64,000 bases of DNA, from NCBI RefSeq assembly GCF_000471905.2, contig NW_006496103.1, forward strand, positions 859,040-923,039. Reading direction: 5' to 3'. Within the stretch, counting starts at the first letter, position 1. Each line of letters starts with the position of its first letter. Origin of the DNA: Amborella trichopoda. Its lineage: Eukaryota > Streptophyta > Magnoliopsida > Amborellales > Amborellaceae. This document shows positions 32,201 to 44,291 of this stretch, in pieces. Both the position numbers and the translations under genes were made by a program. Below the pieces are notes generated by a model. The model saw only the letters and a program-made list of their open reading frames with translations, was not told where the DNA came from and did no database searches.

Positions 32201-34083
32201 AGAGAGAAACAGAGAGAAAGATCGAGAATAAGAAGAAAGAAAGGAAGTAGAAAGAGGGAGCATGGGACACACACAGTGCTGCCATCGCCGTGTGGGTTAG
32301 AGAAAGAGAAGAAGATGACATGCATAGCTTTGCCACAGCCATACGTGTCCACAGAGAAGAAGAGAGAGAAGCCGAGAAACAAAGAAGAAAGAAAAGAGAG
32401 GAAGCAAGAGAGAGAAAAAAGGAGGAAAGAGGAAGATAGAGATGATATGAGAGAAAAGAGAGGAAGCAAGAGAGAGAAAAAAGGAGGAAAGAGGAAGATA
32501 GAGATGATATGAGAAGAGATAAAGAGATAGAGATGAGAGGAGGAGAGAGAAAGAGAAAGAGATGAGAGGAGGAGAGAGAAAATTACCTTACGGTAGGGTA
32601 CCGACCCTTTTTTTCTCTCTCCTCTCTCTCTCTCTCCAAGATGCACCCACGAATTCAAAGAAGAAACATGAACTTTATTGATCAATTGAATGCCTGAGGG
32701 GGAATCAGGGAAGAACCAAGTAAACCCTAGTGAACCCCTTTATAATTAGATTTAGCATGCATTTATAGAATTGGGCCCAAACATGGGTGGATGCCAAAAA
32801 ACTATCTCAATTGTTGATAATTACAATTATTTTGAATTAAAATAAATTCTAAAAATGGGTGCAAAATGACTGTTTCGCCCCTACCTAACAATTCATGAAA
32901 TTAAAAAATAGTCCCTGCCACTGCCTTAGAACATATGTGATCTTCTGTAGATGATCCATTTTTCTCAGGTGCTCATTTGACCGAAAGATGATTGTTTTCT
33001 TGTAGGGCTCGGCATGACGATCAATTTGATATCAACTTCGAGGTATGGATCGTGTTTTTAAGCCACGATCATGCGACTTGAAATTTGGATGAATCTTGAA
33101 AACTTCAGATCGATAGTGTGCTTGTTCCTTGATGTTTCTTCATGATTTCTTTGTTGGATTACACTAAGAATTCCGTCATGATTGCATGGCAATAAACGTA
33201 GCTTGATTTCGTGTCTGGACGAATATTTCACAACTTTTGGGTTATGGCCGGGATCTGAAATTCTGGTGCCAAAATTTACAGTCACTTTATTGGCTTTGTG
33301 TACAAAATCCGACCGTTTATCATGTAAGGATTTCGTACCAAAGATAGCCCTAAACCTTACGCACACGATGGAACTGGTCTCGCGTCAATCTGGCCCGCGA
33401 GCGATGTGATTTGGTAGCTCAAGTGAGGCGTGTCGCTGATGATTTTCCTCCAACTTTCTTCACAAATCAACAACTTCTCTCTAGCTTTTCTCGTCACTCA
33501 AGTGTCATCATGGTCTTGCCATCTATCAAAACACTCGTCTGGACGAGACAAACACTCTCACGAAATTTGAGCGTGATCTGGCTCGGGACAAGTGAGATAT
33601 GGCCTCCGAAATCATTACCCGAGACTGTAAAAACATCAACTTTTAATGGTGATTTGGTGCAGGGAGGGCGCATGGGAATAGTGTGTGGCCTACTCCTTTT
33701 TGGTCTTTTACACATAACTTTGTCTTGGAGTACTCGATTAAGCTGAAACTTGACCCATAGGGGCTTTCGACCATGTTGAATCTAATAGCGGTAGTTCTAC
33801 AACTATTTAACACATCAAAAATATAGTCCTAGTTATGGTGTTGGTTTCAAGGTGCTAGAGGCTAATTTTTCTGAAATTGTTTCTTTGTCTGCACTGCCTT
33901 AGACATGTCGGATTGTGATGAAACGTAATAGGTGGCCTTTTGAAGTGCTTAAGAACATTATGATTTGTTCTAGGGCAATTTTGAGGTTGTCGAGAATTCC
34001 ATTGTATGTCAAGACTTTATTGATCGACTTCTCTTTTTTATTCTACATTGGGGACCCAAAGTGCTGAAAAATGTCTTCAAACA

Positions 34084-34258
34084 ACTTGCTCCACCGAATT
34101 TTGTGTTTCGAGAGAAGTGAGAAGGACAACATTCCAAAAATTTCCTTCGGCTTTATTTCTTTTTTCTTCCTAGCGACAATACCACACAAACACTGAGGAG
34201 ATTCACACAATTCTATAGCTGGGATACTAAGACATTTAGATGCAATGTACAGGTCCAT
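34084..34258 (-). pseudogene. Unidentified protein-like fragment next to X4
   Basis: On the minus strand a protein-like stretch (MDLYIASKCLSIPAIELC, then KPKEIFGMLSFSLLSKHKI) ends where the X4 LTR begins. I do not recognise it. Its mix of hydrophobic and basic residues looks coded, unlike the GA-rich neighbours. It may be part of an older element or gene that X4 entered. Confidence 0.25.
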
Positions 34259-34437
34259 CCGTGGAGACTTTAGGGGGAAAAGAGACTTTTTTTAGGGATC
34301 CTGTCGAAGTCTTAACCCTCAAGGGACTAATTATGATTCTGATAGCTGAGGAATTTGTACGGAGCTTGTTGATCAGAATCAGGCCTGTCTAGAGGTCAAG
34401 TGCCATGCTGAAGGGCATTTTTCCCATTTTGGTCTGG

Positions 34438-34880
34438 GTTTGATTGTTTTGTTGTTTCTTGTGAATGGTCTGCTGAAGGTCCTTTGGTTGGCGTCCGTCT
34501 GAGTGCTGTACCAAATTGTACTCGATGGGAAGGGTACCTCAGTTTATCGAGGTGACCCGCTGTGGGTATAACTGCTGCCTACTGGCAAGAGTTTTGTTTG
34601 CATAACAGGTCCAAGTTCTTGATGACTTTGGCCTTCTTGGGGCATCTTTAGCATTTTGTAGTGTGTTTATTTTGTTGTTGGTGGTCCGCTGAAGGGCCTT
34701 TGATTGGCGACCGTCTGCGTGGTGCACCAAATTGTACTCGGTGGGCAGGTGACTAGCTTTGGGTATAACCCCTGCCCCCTATTAGCAGTGTTGTAGCATA
34801 GCAGGTCCAAGTTCTGGCTGACTTTGGCTTTCTTTGGGCCTCTTTAGCATTTTGGAGTGTGTTTGTGACCTCGTAGGAAT
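34438..34880 (+). repeat. 217-bp tandem duplication
   Basis: Two diverged copies carry CTGAAGG.CCTTTG.TTGGCG.CCGTCTG.GTG, ACCAAATTGTACTCG.TGGG and GCAGGTCCAAGTTCT, with GCTGAAGG at about 34472 and 34688. Confidence 0.8.
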
Positions 34881-35339
34881 AGTGCTCTTCCTCATGAGAC
34901 TTGTCTTGCGTTCTTGGTGAGTCTTTTATCTTTCGAGTACTTTTTGTAAATGGACTTGGGCTGTCAGAATCTTGCTTGATGCTCGTATTTTTTTATGCTG
35001 GTACTGTGACACTAATGATTTCTCTTTAAAATGTGGGCTGAAACCACCTATTGAGGCGAGTGCTGCATCAACCTATTTATTGGTCTAAGCGTCTTTTTCA
35101 GATTTTCACTTGGACTTGGGAAGCGGTGCCGTAGAGACGGTTTTCACCAACTTCTTTTTATTTGGGGCTCTGTTACGCATGACCTCTCGGCCATGTCCAC
35201 CCTTATTCTTTCATTTTTACTCATGGTGCACCGTGCCCGGTGTTTTTTCCACATAACTCTTTTACTCAAGGTTTCATGACCATGCTTGTCTGTCATTTTT
35301 ACTCATGGCGTTCCATTGTTCAGGTATACACCATGGCCG

Positions 35340-36190
35340 TTATTTTTTGTGAAGGCATGTTTAAGGTCATGCCTTCGGGACCTGTGCGAAGCCTTTTATT
35401 GTCATGCGGCCAGGACATGCACTACAGTTTAAAGTCATACAACTGGACCGTCGTGGAGATGGGCAGCAGTCTGTTGAGGCTATGGGGTGAGAGTATGGTG
35501 GTGGTTTTGAGTCACTTTGGGGAGATGGCATGAGGCTACTTATGAATGGTGGATAATGTATGAATGGTGGGTGAAAAGTGGTGACCCAGTAGCTGACGGC
35601 GAGTATGGGTGGTGGGATGGCTTGCCATTTTGTGAGCACGGGTGAGACTCATTGGGGAATGGTGAATGGTAATGAAGGGATATGGATTTACTGGAGGGTT
35701 ATGAAGGTGAAGCGTGCACACAGACGGGTCGGTTTGGGAATATGTGTGTGAAAATGAGCGTAAAGTGTGTGTGGATGTGTGTGAGGACGTGTTTGCGGTC
35801 TTGCCTATGGGACCTGTGCAAAGCAATTTAATGTCATGCGGCCAGGACGTGCACTATGGTTTAAGGTCATATAGCTTGGACCGTGGTTATGCACTTTAAA
35901 GTCATGCAGCTAAGACCATGCAGTTTAAGGTTGTGCAACTAGACCTCCGCTACATTTTAAGGTCATATGGTTTGGACCATGGTGCTACGCCTTTTAACGT
36001 CATGCGGCCAAGAAGTGCACTATGGTTTAAGGTCATAAAGTTTTGACCATGGTTATGCAGTTTTAAAGTCATGCAACTAAGATTGTACAGTTTAAGTTTG
36101 TGCAACTAGACCTCCGCTACAGTTTAAGGTCATATAGTTTGGACCATGCAATTTAAGGTCGTGCATTTAGACTACGGCTGTGGAGTTTAA
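35340..36190 (+). repeat. 166-bp higher-order tandem repeat
   Basis: The short module 'TTTAAGGTCAT...GGACC' recurs many times. It is organised in larger units in which GTGCACTATGGTTTAAGGTC returns at about 35849 and 36015 (166 bp). A related unit with GTCATGCGGCCAGGAC lies near 35400 and again near 35833. Confidence 0.75.
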
Positions 36191-36829
36191 GGTCATGCAG
36201 CACGGACGAAGGCGTGGGTCACTCAGTAGGTGAAGCTTTATGAGGGATAAGTCTATGAATATAAATTTGACTCCCTGGGGGTAAACTGATAGCAGGGGTT
36301 TTAGACAGGAAGAAAACTTCACTGGGGATTAAGGGACAAGTATGACTCCCTAAGGTAAAAGATGGAACTCCAAGGGGAATAGGTTCATGGAATGTAACCC
36401 GACTCCTAGGGATAAGACAGCTGGGTGTGAGACTGACCCACTGGGAATTGAAGAGGTAAGCATGACCTTAACTCTGCTTGGAATCAATGGGCTACAGTAC
36501 GGTTGTAGTTCCTACTGGGGATGAGGGATAGTGGCTTGCTCCTGAATCCATTGTGGATGATCAGTCATGGCATGGGTGGAATGGCCTGGATGCAACTTCA
36601 CTAAGGATAGTGGTAGAATACTCCTAGTGGTGATCAAGTTCAGAGATGTGTAGCGCTAGCCACGGACAGCAGCAACATACGTGGTGCTAATCATTGGCGC
36701 ACATAGCATTAGCACGAGTGGTGCTGGCATGCACAGGAGTGGTCACGGGCAGCAGTAGTAGTGGCGAGCGCAGCGTTGATTGCACAGAGCGTTAATCACG
36801 GTCGGCGATACGAAACATAGTCATCATTT

Positions 36830-37040
36830 AGCCTGCGTTCGGGCTTCGAGTTTGGGCCCAGTCTGGTCTGTCTGAAGGTCGATGCTCGACGTTACACAGG
36901 CGGCAGTAAGCCTCATTTCGGGCCTTAAGTCTAAGCCTGACCCGGTCCAGCCCCTTTGAAGGTTGGTGCTCGGCGTTGCGCAGTTGACGATAAGCCTCTA
37001 TTCAGTCCTCGGGTCTGAGCCCGACCCGGTCCGGCCCATC
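36830..37040 (+). repeat. Direct repeats upstream of a TATA box
   Basis: Two to three copies of a GC-rich unit (CGGGC.T...GTCT.AGCC.GACCCGGTCC.GCCC, then GAAGGT.G.TGCTCG.CGTT) lie immediately upstream of TATAAAA at 37107. Confidence 0.65.
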
Positions 37041-37106
37041 GCCGATTAGCCTTTTGGGAACTGTTAGTATGTTCGCTTTGTGAGGGGTACCTTGGGGAGC
37101 TTCGCC

Positions 37107-37113
37107 TATAAAA
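37107..37113 (+). promoter_or_regulatory. Candidate TATA box
   Basis: TATAAAA occurs in CGCCTATAAAAGGGG on the plus strand. It lies about 1 kb upstream of the plant mobile domain fragment and is a plausible promoter of the element or gene that carried it. Confidence 0.45.
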
Positions 37114-38105
37114 GGGGATTAACCCCATTTTTCACTTTTTATATCTCAAGTAAAATAGTAACAGTGAGAGAGGGGAAAGGACTTCTAGCAAGAACTCCGA
37201 TGTCAGTAGAGTACTCGGGTGAGGGTTTGTGGACAGTCTGGCAAGTGGGAGACGATTCCAGATAGTCGCGGTGGTTGTCATCACCAAAATTGAGGAACAG
37301 GCTGCTTGCAGAGGCGAACTGAGGTTTCGGCAGTGATTCTTGGGATATGAAGAGGTGGAAAAGAGGCAAGCGAGGGTTGTCAGGGCAGTTTTGTGGATTT
37401 GTGATTATTTCCAGGTGGTGTTTCATCATCGAGGAGTAGTGAGAGAATAGCAACGATGAGCGGAAGTGTTTTTCGGCATTAGGAGGTAGTGGAAAAGGTG
37501 TCAGAGTTGGTTTCCAGCGAGCAGGGAGATGGTTTCCCGGTAGGCAACAGAAGGTCGCAGGGAAAGTGAACAGTCGTAGGTAGTCTAACAGTCACGGGTA
37601 GAACGACTGTTAGTCCACACGTGTAAAATGTGCATTAGGTCGTGTCGTGGTGGTAGGTGTTAGGCGGCGCTCTTGGGGCTCAAGGTGATGCGTATGGCGT
37701 GTGCGAACAGCTTGTGCACAGCCGGGGCTGAACGCGGGCGGCGTTAGCCCCTCACAACATAACTCCTTGGGTTGGCACACGGTGCTGCATCTTGAGTCAG
37801 CAGTCAACGATAACCTCTTGGTCCGGCGATAGTGTTACGCCTTGGTCGACACACAACACTACTACTTCAGTGGGCAGATGGCGATAGCCTCCACAAACAC
37901 AGCCGGCGTTAAGCTTTAAGCAACGAGCCTACGATATGCCCTTGCGAACGCAACCTGCGCTACGCCTTGGGAACCTAGACGGCAGTAGCTATGTGACTTA
38001 TCGTTTGTAGATGGGACAGTCAGCCCCAGTATTTATCCGTGATATCCTTGCCTTTTGCGAGGCGGTAACACTGCCCCTCAGTGACTTGCACATGGCAGTG
38101 AAACC

Positions 38106-38723
38106 TTGGCTTTTAGCTTCATGGCCCAACCTTCAGGGACCATTTCTGACATGAAGAACCTCCCACGAGTAGGGGAACTTGGCACCAACACGTTTACCGA
38201 CAAAAGTTTGGTGAGGGGTGAGCTCATCTGGCTCACCGATGGATTGTATGAACCAAGGTGGCCTTTGAGTGTCACCTTTGTTAGTGACCCTGTCTACTTT
38301 GAGGTCAGAGAAGGCAGCAACGGGGATGTAAGGATGGAAGAAGGGGTAGGCCTCCTCCACTATTTGCATAGGAATGTGGCCTCAGGTGAGGACTTGCCTA
38401 CCATAGGAAAGGGGATGGTGAAGACCCCGGGCCTAAAGTGGTCCTCTACTGGACTCCGGGTGCAAGGAGAGCACTAATATTTAAAAGGATATTTTTAATG
38501 GACCATAAAAGTGCTGGGCCGATACCGGGGCATTCTGAAGTGTGCTTCGCTGCTAGCCACCATCCAGTGCTTGGCAGGCTACTATGACCATTGCTCAAAC
38601 ACAGTCAAGGTATTGTTGAAAACTTGGAGCCATGCCAGTATCACTTGGCTGCTTGGTCATGGAGAGACAGGGATTTCGCTGCTAGATCTGCACTTCATCG
38701 GTGGGCTCCCACTAATGAATTAA
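38106..38723 (+). pseudogene. Plant mobile domain (PMD) fragment
   Basis: The frame reads MKNLPRVGELGTNTF, LTDGLYEPRWPLSVTFVSDP and further on LLKTWSHASITWLL followed by HGETGISLLDLHFIGGLPL. The last part matches the 'erW.p.t.tF..p.GE.titl.Dva.l.GLP' signature of the plant mobile (aminotransferase-like) domain. In plants this domain occurs in MAIN/MAIL proteins and inside Ty3-type and MULE elements. Only the N-terminal side is present. The fragment is interrupted, and it stops where partial LTR X5 starts. The flanking repeats and TATA box suggest an element-borne copy, but this is inference. Confidence 0.55.
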
Positions 38724-40021
38724 AAATGACATCTCGTTTTTGGTAAAAAAACAAAAACCATTTTACCCCTAAGTACATTTTGAAAAATGACACAACCATC
38801 CCTCTTAGAGGGGCCTCATGCCATTGTCATGCCTCAGGGCATTTTTGGGAGCCTTTCGATGACAATTCAGCCTATCGAACACCACAGAAACGATGCTTGC
38901 ATCGTCACGATCACTTTGATACCCATTATTGAGCTTGAATCGCATTTTCGAGGTTGATCCTAAGTTCTAGTCAAACTCATGAACTTTTGAACTTCGAGCA
39001 ATGGTGTAGGACGATCTGGCATGTCTTCGGTATTCTTTTTTATTGCAAATCGAAAGGGAGTTTGTGGTAATTATTTTGCAACAAAAATCCCCAGACTTGG
39101 TCATCGTTTGAGTACTTTCTAAATTGGAGAGATCGCCGGAAATGGGATTCCGATGACTGGAAAACTTGCCTTTTTTTAACTTGAAATTTGGTGTATTTTG
39201 TTCTTCTATCTTACGTGAATTTTACCTCAAAATGAAACCCTCTGAAATGCGGTTGCAATAGACCCACATTTGAGGAGATCCGATGTCGAGGCTTAAGTTA
39301 CGACCCTTTGAATGAAGGGATGTCTCTCTTTAAAACTATGCATTACATGAGTTTCAAAATCCAACTTGTCTCTAGAAATTTTGTCGTCTCAGACATCCTC
39401 ACTAGGCGTGACATATATTAAAACGAGTAGCATAATGAGCTCTTCAACATACCCAAATTTGAGCTCAATTGCGCTTAAGATGATAATGTTATGATCTTTA
39501 CAAGGTAATCTCGAAATTGAATAGCTCAGTTTCCATAAATAGAATTTGGTTCACCAAGGCTGCACTAAAATAGTGTAAGACCCACCCATTTATAGTAATT
39601 TAGGCTCGGAATAGTCCAGGAAGGTCCGAACAAGGCGAAAATTGGTATCTATGGGTTTTGGGCATTCCAGATCTAATAGTGGTGGTTTGACGGTCGTCAA
39701 AAGCCTCGGTAATAGGGTTCTAGTTATGAGGTGCATTTTAAGCATGATAGGAACTGGCTTCGTGAAGTAAATTTTGTCCTGATTTGCCTTAGCTTTGTTC
39801 GATCGAGACGAACTTTTTGGGCGTCCTTAGGGGGTGAAATGCTACCCTCATATACTTTTTGAGGCTGATCAGATTCCTTTTCAAGTTCACCAAGAAATAG
39901 GCTTATTTATATAGTGCTTCCGTAGTCCACAGGCGTTTTTGGTACTTGCAAGACCAAGTTGCGACAGACTCCTTCCTTATTCACACCGAGGATAGAAATA
40001 TGTCAAAAATACCCTATAACA
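38724..40021 (-). mobile_element. X5: partial X-family LTR (U3 part)
   Basis: On the minus strand this opens TGTTATAGGGTATTTTTGAC at 40021, like the X2 opening. It follows the X U3 closely (39540-39840 aligns with 23080-23360 and 33660-33920; shared words include CCCACCCATTT.TAGTAATTT, TAATAGGG and TAGTGGTGG). It ends near the point where the promoter would begin and abuts the mobile-domain fragment on the left. The right neighbour is the LINE. Confidence 0.6.
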
Positions 40022-40813
40022 GTAAGGGATGAAGTCGATAGATCCAAGTGTATTCAATTTAGTGTCGTCGTGTCTTTTTCTGCTCTCTTTTTGGATGTTG
40101 ATGCCTTTTATAAATGGTAGGACAAGATTTGGACCAATACACTTAGCTTGCAAAGCTATCCCTAGTGTCAAAATCATTTTCTTTCTTGGCTCCATTCCCG
40201 GAGCAAATAAAATACCTCTACAAAACTATTGGTGATTTCATGGTTTAGATTTAAGTGCAAAAAAGTGGGTCCCAGCCTTGCAACCTTCTCTTGTTAAGCC
40301 AAAGACAACTTGGTTCGAAGTTTGTGGAATACCCGATTATTGCTCGGTCTATGAAGGTTTTTACGGATATCTCTATTATATGTGGGGAACTTATCAAGAT
40401 TGATTGGTCAAATACTACATATCATTCGCTTATTCTTCAACTGGAGAAAAGGGGTTTTGATATTCCAACCTATGACTTGCATGCTTCAAGTTGGTAGTTT
40501 TGACTTTAAACTATGAATCAAAGATATCCAATTTGCGGATGGCAAAGTTTTTTATCTCAATGAGACGAATGGCATCAACAAGGAGACTGATAAATATTTG
40601 GCTAATTGTAGTGACTCCTTTAAATCACTTGGGGAAGTTTCCAATTGCTTGGGTGACGCGTTCTTGAAAACAAAATCATTACAAATCCCTTCATAAGTGT
40701 GCCAGCCACCTCATGGAAAGTTTTCTGCATGTGGGAGCTATCAAGGTGAAAGTTGAACTTCCCAAAAAGCTCTGATAGTCTACTACAACTCTCTTCCACT
40801 GGTTCACTATTAT
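40022..40813 (+). mobile_element. LINE piece 1 (probable ORF1 region)
   Basis: Decayed coding sequence reads KTTWFEVCGIPDY and, in another frame, RSMKVFTDISIICGELIKID. This fits the 'TaWvr..GvPl..w....f...G..i.vD' part of plant L1 ORF1 (DUF4283 type). Later comes IQFADGKVFYLNE. It lies upstream of, and in line with, the ORF2 pieces. hAT element H starts at 40814. The assignment is moderate because ORF1 is poorly conserved and the frame is broken by several stops and shifts. Confidence 0.4.
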
Positions 40814-41782
40814 CATTGTTCGCAAAACAGGCTGGTTAGATCGTAACTGACAGGATACCAACTCCGGTTAGGCCGCTTTAGGGGTACCAGTACTTAGACC
40901 CATCTCTCAGAAAAATATTGGGTCCAAAACCGGCCGGTTAGACCTCACACCGGTGGTTTTTATTAAAAACCGGCCGGTTTCTACTAACCGGATCGGTTAA
41001 CCGCTATAACGGGCATTTTATAGCAAAAAACTATTACTTTAAAAATAACAGGTGTTATTTGAAAAATGACCGTTATATTTAACATGAACCCGTGAATCCA
41101 CCTTTTACAGCTTTTTATATTCATTTTTCTACCATTTTTTGTATTTTTCAGTGCTTTATTGTTCTATAATACCATAAAATATCGATAAATAATTGTATCT
41201 AGAATGAAAAATTTTAAAAGCATGAGTTTTTGCTGATTGAAGTGGCGGATTTTCAAAGCTTTGAAATTTTCACAATTTTCTCAATACCAGCTTCAATACC
41301 ACATGGATCTTCATGAAAATTGAGAGCTTTGAATCATTATTGAAATATTAATTGTTTTTCTATTTCAATTTATCCAAAAAGATGAAGATTGGAGGTTGAT
41401 TTTAGCTCGAAATGCTGCTGCTCGAAAAACTATGTTCAATCCAAAAAAATGATTTCTGATCGATCCATTGATCATGTTTTATCGAACTGAGCTGTGTATA
41501 TTGATCATCAAGGCTTCATATATCAAGTTTGTTGATTTAATATCGATTAAATTTTTTTATATGGATTTTTTTGCTGTGTTTTTTTCATAAAAATTTCATG
41601 AACTAAAATTTTCGCATTTTTTGAAGAACATTCTCAATAATGAATGGATCTTAATGAAATCCAGGGCATTTGAATTGTAATCGAAGTATCTATCATATCC
41701 CTATTTAATTTGTTCAAAAAATAGAAGATTGGGGGTTGATTTTGACTCGAAGATTTAATTGTTCTTGATGGTTTTGGCTCTA

Positions 41783-42400
41783 TTTTAGGGTTTCTTAAAA
41801 AAAATGTGTTTTTCAATAAAATTACATTTTTTTATAAAAATATGTTTTTTGTAATGAATTTGAGAAAAAAAATTATTTCTTTTTAATGTTACATATTTTT
41901 TCTAAAATAAAATAAAATAAGTGTATGATATAGTGCATGATAATGTTGCTTGATCTTTAGCTCAATTGTTTTTGCTCGATCTTTTTAGTTATTTTTATTA
42001 AGTGCATGATGTAGTTGTGTTTGTAATAATGGAGGAAAATAGTGCATCTTTTATCATATGAATTGAATTTCTTTTTAGTTTGGTTTAATTCTTGTGTTCT
42101 TGAATATTTTGGCTCGATTTTAGGTTTTCTTAACAAATTTTTTCTTTTCAATAAAATTATTTTTTTATAAAAATATGTTTTTTGTGATGAATATGACAAA
42201 AAAAATATTTGTTTTTTTAATGCTATATATTTTTCTAACAAAAAAATAAAATAAGTGTATGATATAGTTCATGATAATGTTGCATGATCTTTAGGTTGAT
42301 TTTTTTTTTGTTCGATCTTTTTAGTTATTTTTATTAAGTGCATGATGTAGTTGTATTTGTAATAATGAAGGAAAGTAGTGCATCTTTTATCATACGAATA
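41783..42400 (+). repeat. 335-bp tandem duplication in element H
   Basis: Two copies of an AT-rich block (TTTTAGG.TTTCTTAA, then AATAAGTGTATGATATAGT.CATGATAATGTTGC) begin at 41783 and 42118. Shorter repeats of TCCCACTTGAATAAATAG follow at 42400-42700. Confidence 0.85.
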
Positions 42401-43055
42401 AATAGAACTTCGTCCCACTTGAATAGTGAATCTTAGTTCAGCAAGCTTTCTCCCACTTGAATAAATAGTGCATCTTTTCTCTTTTATCATATGAATAAAT
42501 AGTGCATCTTTTATCATACCCAAGTTATCATCTTAGCCCAGCAAGCTTCCTCCCACTTGAATAAATAGAACTTGTGAGACTAAATAACACCTCTACACAA
42601 TAATTTTCTCTAAAATGTTTTCATAATCTCCCGACTTCTTAGCCTAGCAAACTTCCTCCCACTTGAATAAATGGAACTTGTACCTGAATACCACCTCTAC
42701 ACAAGAACTTTCTCAATAATGTTTTCATATTCTCCACAATTAAATAAGCGATATGAAACAATTACATGATGATATGATGTTGGTTAACATGAGTAATTAT
42801 GGCAATATAAAATGATGATGATGACTACTAGTTGAATCTAATATGGCCCTTGGTGTTTCGGCATACATGTATACACTGGTTCTTTCTTCTATTTGAACAG
42901 TATACAAACATATAGTTTGTAAGGCTTTATTTAGTTTTTGGGTTATCGAAAATGTAAAGAGCACATTGGTTGGGAAAAATATTGAGGAAAATATATCTCA
43001 AATAAATATGTTATTTTACAACGAAATTAAAATTTAATGATAAAATTTTTTTTTA

Positions 43056-43442
43056 ATGAACTTTTATGTTCAAAAAAATTTACAAGAAAATAATAAGATG
43101 AGGAGGGAAGCTGTGGCAAAGCAATATGACATAAAAGTGAATGATAAAGGAAGATTTCGATGTAATTTTTGTAATAAGGAAATTGGTGGTGGTGTTTATC
43201 ACCTAAAAGAGCACTTTGCTTGGGTAAATGATAATATCACCAGTTGTAAAGATGTGCCACATATAGTAAAACAACAAATGTTAAAATTAATTACTGATAG
43301 ACAAGGAAAAATTTTTCAAACAGAAAAAGATGCGGATGAGGTAGGGAGGGGGTACGAAAGTCTCATGAATGAGGATGATATCAAGAAGCAGAATTCGAGG
43401 CGCAAATGGAACAACCTAGGATTGCGAGCCTCCAATAGATGA
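43056..43442 (+). pseudogene. hAT transposase, BED zinc finger part
   Basis: A 128-aa frame has near residues 35-60 the BED finger CNFCNKEIGGGVYHLKEHFA. This is C-x2-C followed by H-x4-H, preceded by KGRFR, and it would bind the transposon ends. The basic and acidic tail to its right ends at an early stop. The N-terminus MNFYVQKNLQE has no typical start context, so the start is uncertain. The rest of the transposase continues at 43740 in the plus strand after about 300 bp of non-coding DNA that may be intron. Confidence 0.75.
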
Positions 43443-43739
43443 ATTATAGACAAATGGAAATTCAATAGATGTATGGGAGAAGGGATGGTACATCCACTAA
43501 CCATCAACTTCAACAACCTATAGTATCAGGTAGAAGAGGATACATGCCTTCATTGCTTAGGTCTACATCTAGTAGATTGATGCATGGTATCTCTAGTCCC
43601 CCATCCTCTTATAGTCGGCCAGCTGCTACTCACCGACATGAACCCATAAATGTGCCACCAATGACCCGCGAACCCTCTAGACTTGACCCACACTAGCCAT
43701 AATATCATTAAAAATAAAATAAAATTTATTTTAGTAGGT

Positions 43740-44290
43740 ATAATAATGAAAAATGCGAGAAAGATGATTAACATGTTTTGGTATGCTAATGCGTTGCCAT
43801 TTAATTCCGCAAGCTCAGATTTCTACCTGCAAATGGTATTTTCTATAGTTGAGGCAGGGCTGGGTGTTAGAGGTCCAACTGTGAAGGAGCTTGCAGGGCT
43901 ATATTTAGAAGCTGTTGTTCATGACGTGAATAAGCATATTGAGCAGTTCAAGGGCTATTGGCTAGTTACATGAGTGACCATCATGTCAGACGGTTGGAAG
44001 GACTTGTCCCACATATATCTTGTCAATTTTTTAATAGGTTGCCCTAGGGGTATTGTTTACCACTCTAGCATTGACATATCAAGAAAGAAACATAATGGAA
44101 GATTGATATGCACACACATAGACAAGATTGTAGATGAGGTTAGGCCTGAAAGTGTGGTCCAAGTAGTGATTGACAATGTTGTGAACTACAGAAAAGCAGA
44201 CTTATTACTAATGGAGAGAAGAGCCAATCTTTATTGGACTCCCTGTGCTGCATGTTGTATTAATTTTATGCTTAAGGAAATAGGGAGCTG
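43740..44290 (+). pseudogene. hAT transposase, DUF659 domain
   Basis: The frame reads ANALPFNSASSDFYLQMVFSI, then after a single in-frame TGA at about 43971 continues TIMSDGWKDLSHIYLVNFLI, VVQVVIDNVVNYRKADLLLM and YWTPCAACCINFMLKEIG. This is the DUF659 part of plant hAT transposases. It holds the first catalytic aspartate region (SDGW) and the D.a.N motif, seen here as DNVVNY. The family's PCAAHC has become PCAACC. It ends at a stop near 44289, so it is not functional as it stands. Confidence 0.85.
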
Positions 44291-44291
44291 A

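Larger units (their letters stand above)
30261..34083 (-). mobile_element. X4: long X-family LTR
   Basis: At 3.8 kb this is the longest X copy. On the minus strand it opens TGTTTGAAGACATTTTTC at 34083, matching the TGTTGGAAGGTATTTTTG opening of X2, and closes near CACCTAACCT at 30261. It contains a U3 part (32880-34083), a promoter area (TTCTATAAATGC near 32765, CAATAAAG near 32680) and GA/CT-rich DNA with two hairpin minisatellites (31080-31290 and 31680-32200). The conserved closing part is at 30261-30620. No primer site or coding domain adjoins it, so it is a solo or orphan LTR. The 5-mer beyond its start (ACTTG) is not found at the other end. Confidence 0.7.
34261..38040. other. Unassigned repeat-rich block, possible LTR/leader of a lost element
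   Basis: About 3.8 kb has no gene I can support. It is less AT-rich than the surroundings and made of successive degenerate tandem arrays (34438-34880, 35340-36190, 36830-37040, 37600-38000). A good TATA box (CTATAAAAGGGG, 37106-37117) points toward the mobile-domain fragment at 38106. The layout (repeats, TATA, repeats, open frame) resembles a long LTR plus leader on the plus strand, but I could not find paired ends. Confidence 0.4.

Noticed and set aside
32002-32685. 227-aa minus-strand frame
   Set aside because: Same reason: CT-rich minisatellite region of X4. Apparent membrane character is an artefact of TTC/CTC codons.
37107-37113. TATA box as promoter of a live host gene
   Set aside because: The only coding trace downstream is a decayed mobile-domain fragment cut by an LTR.
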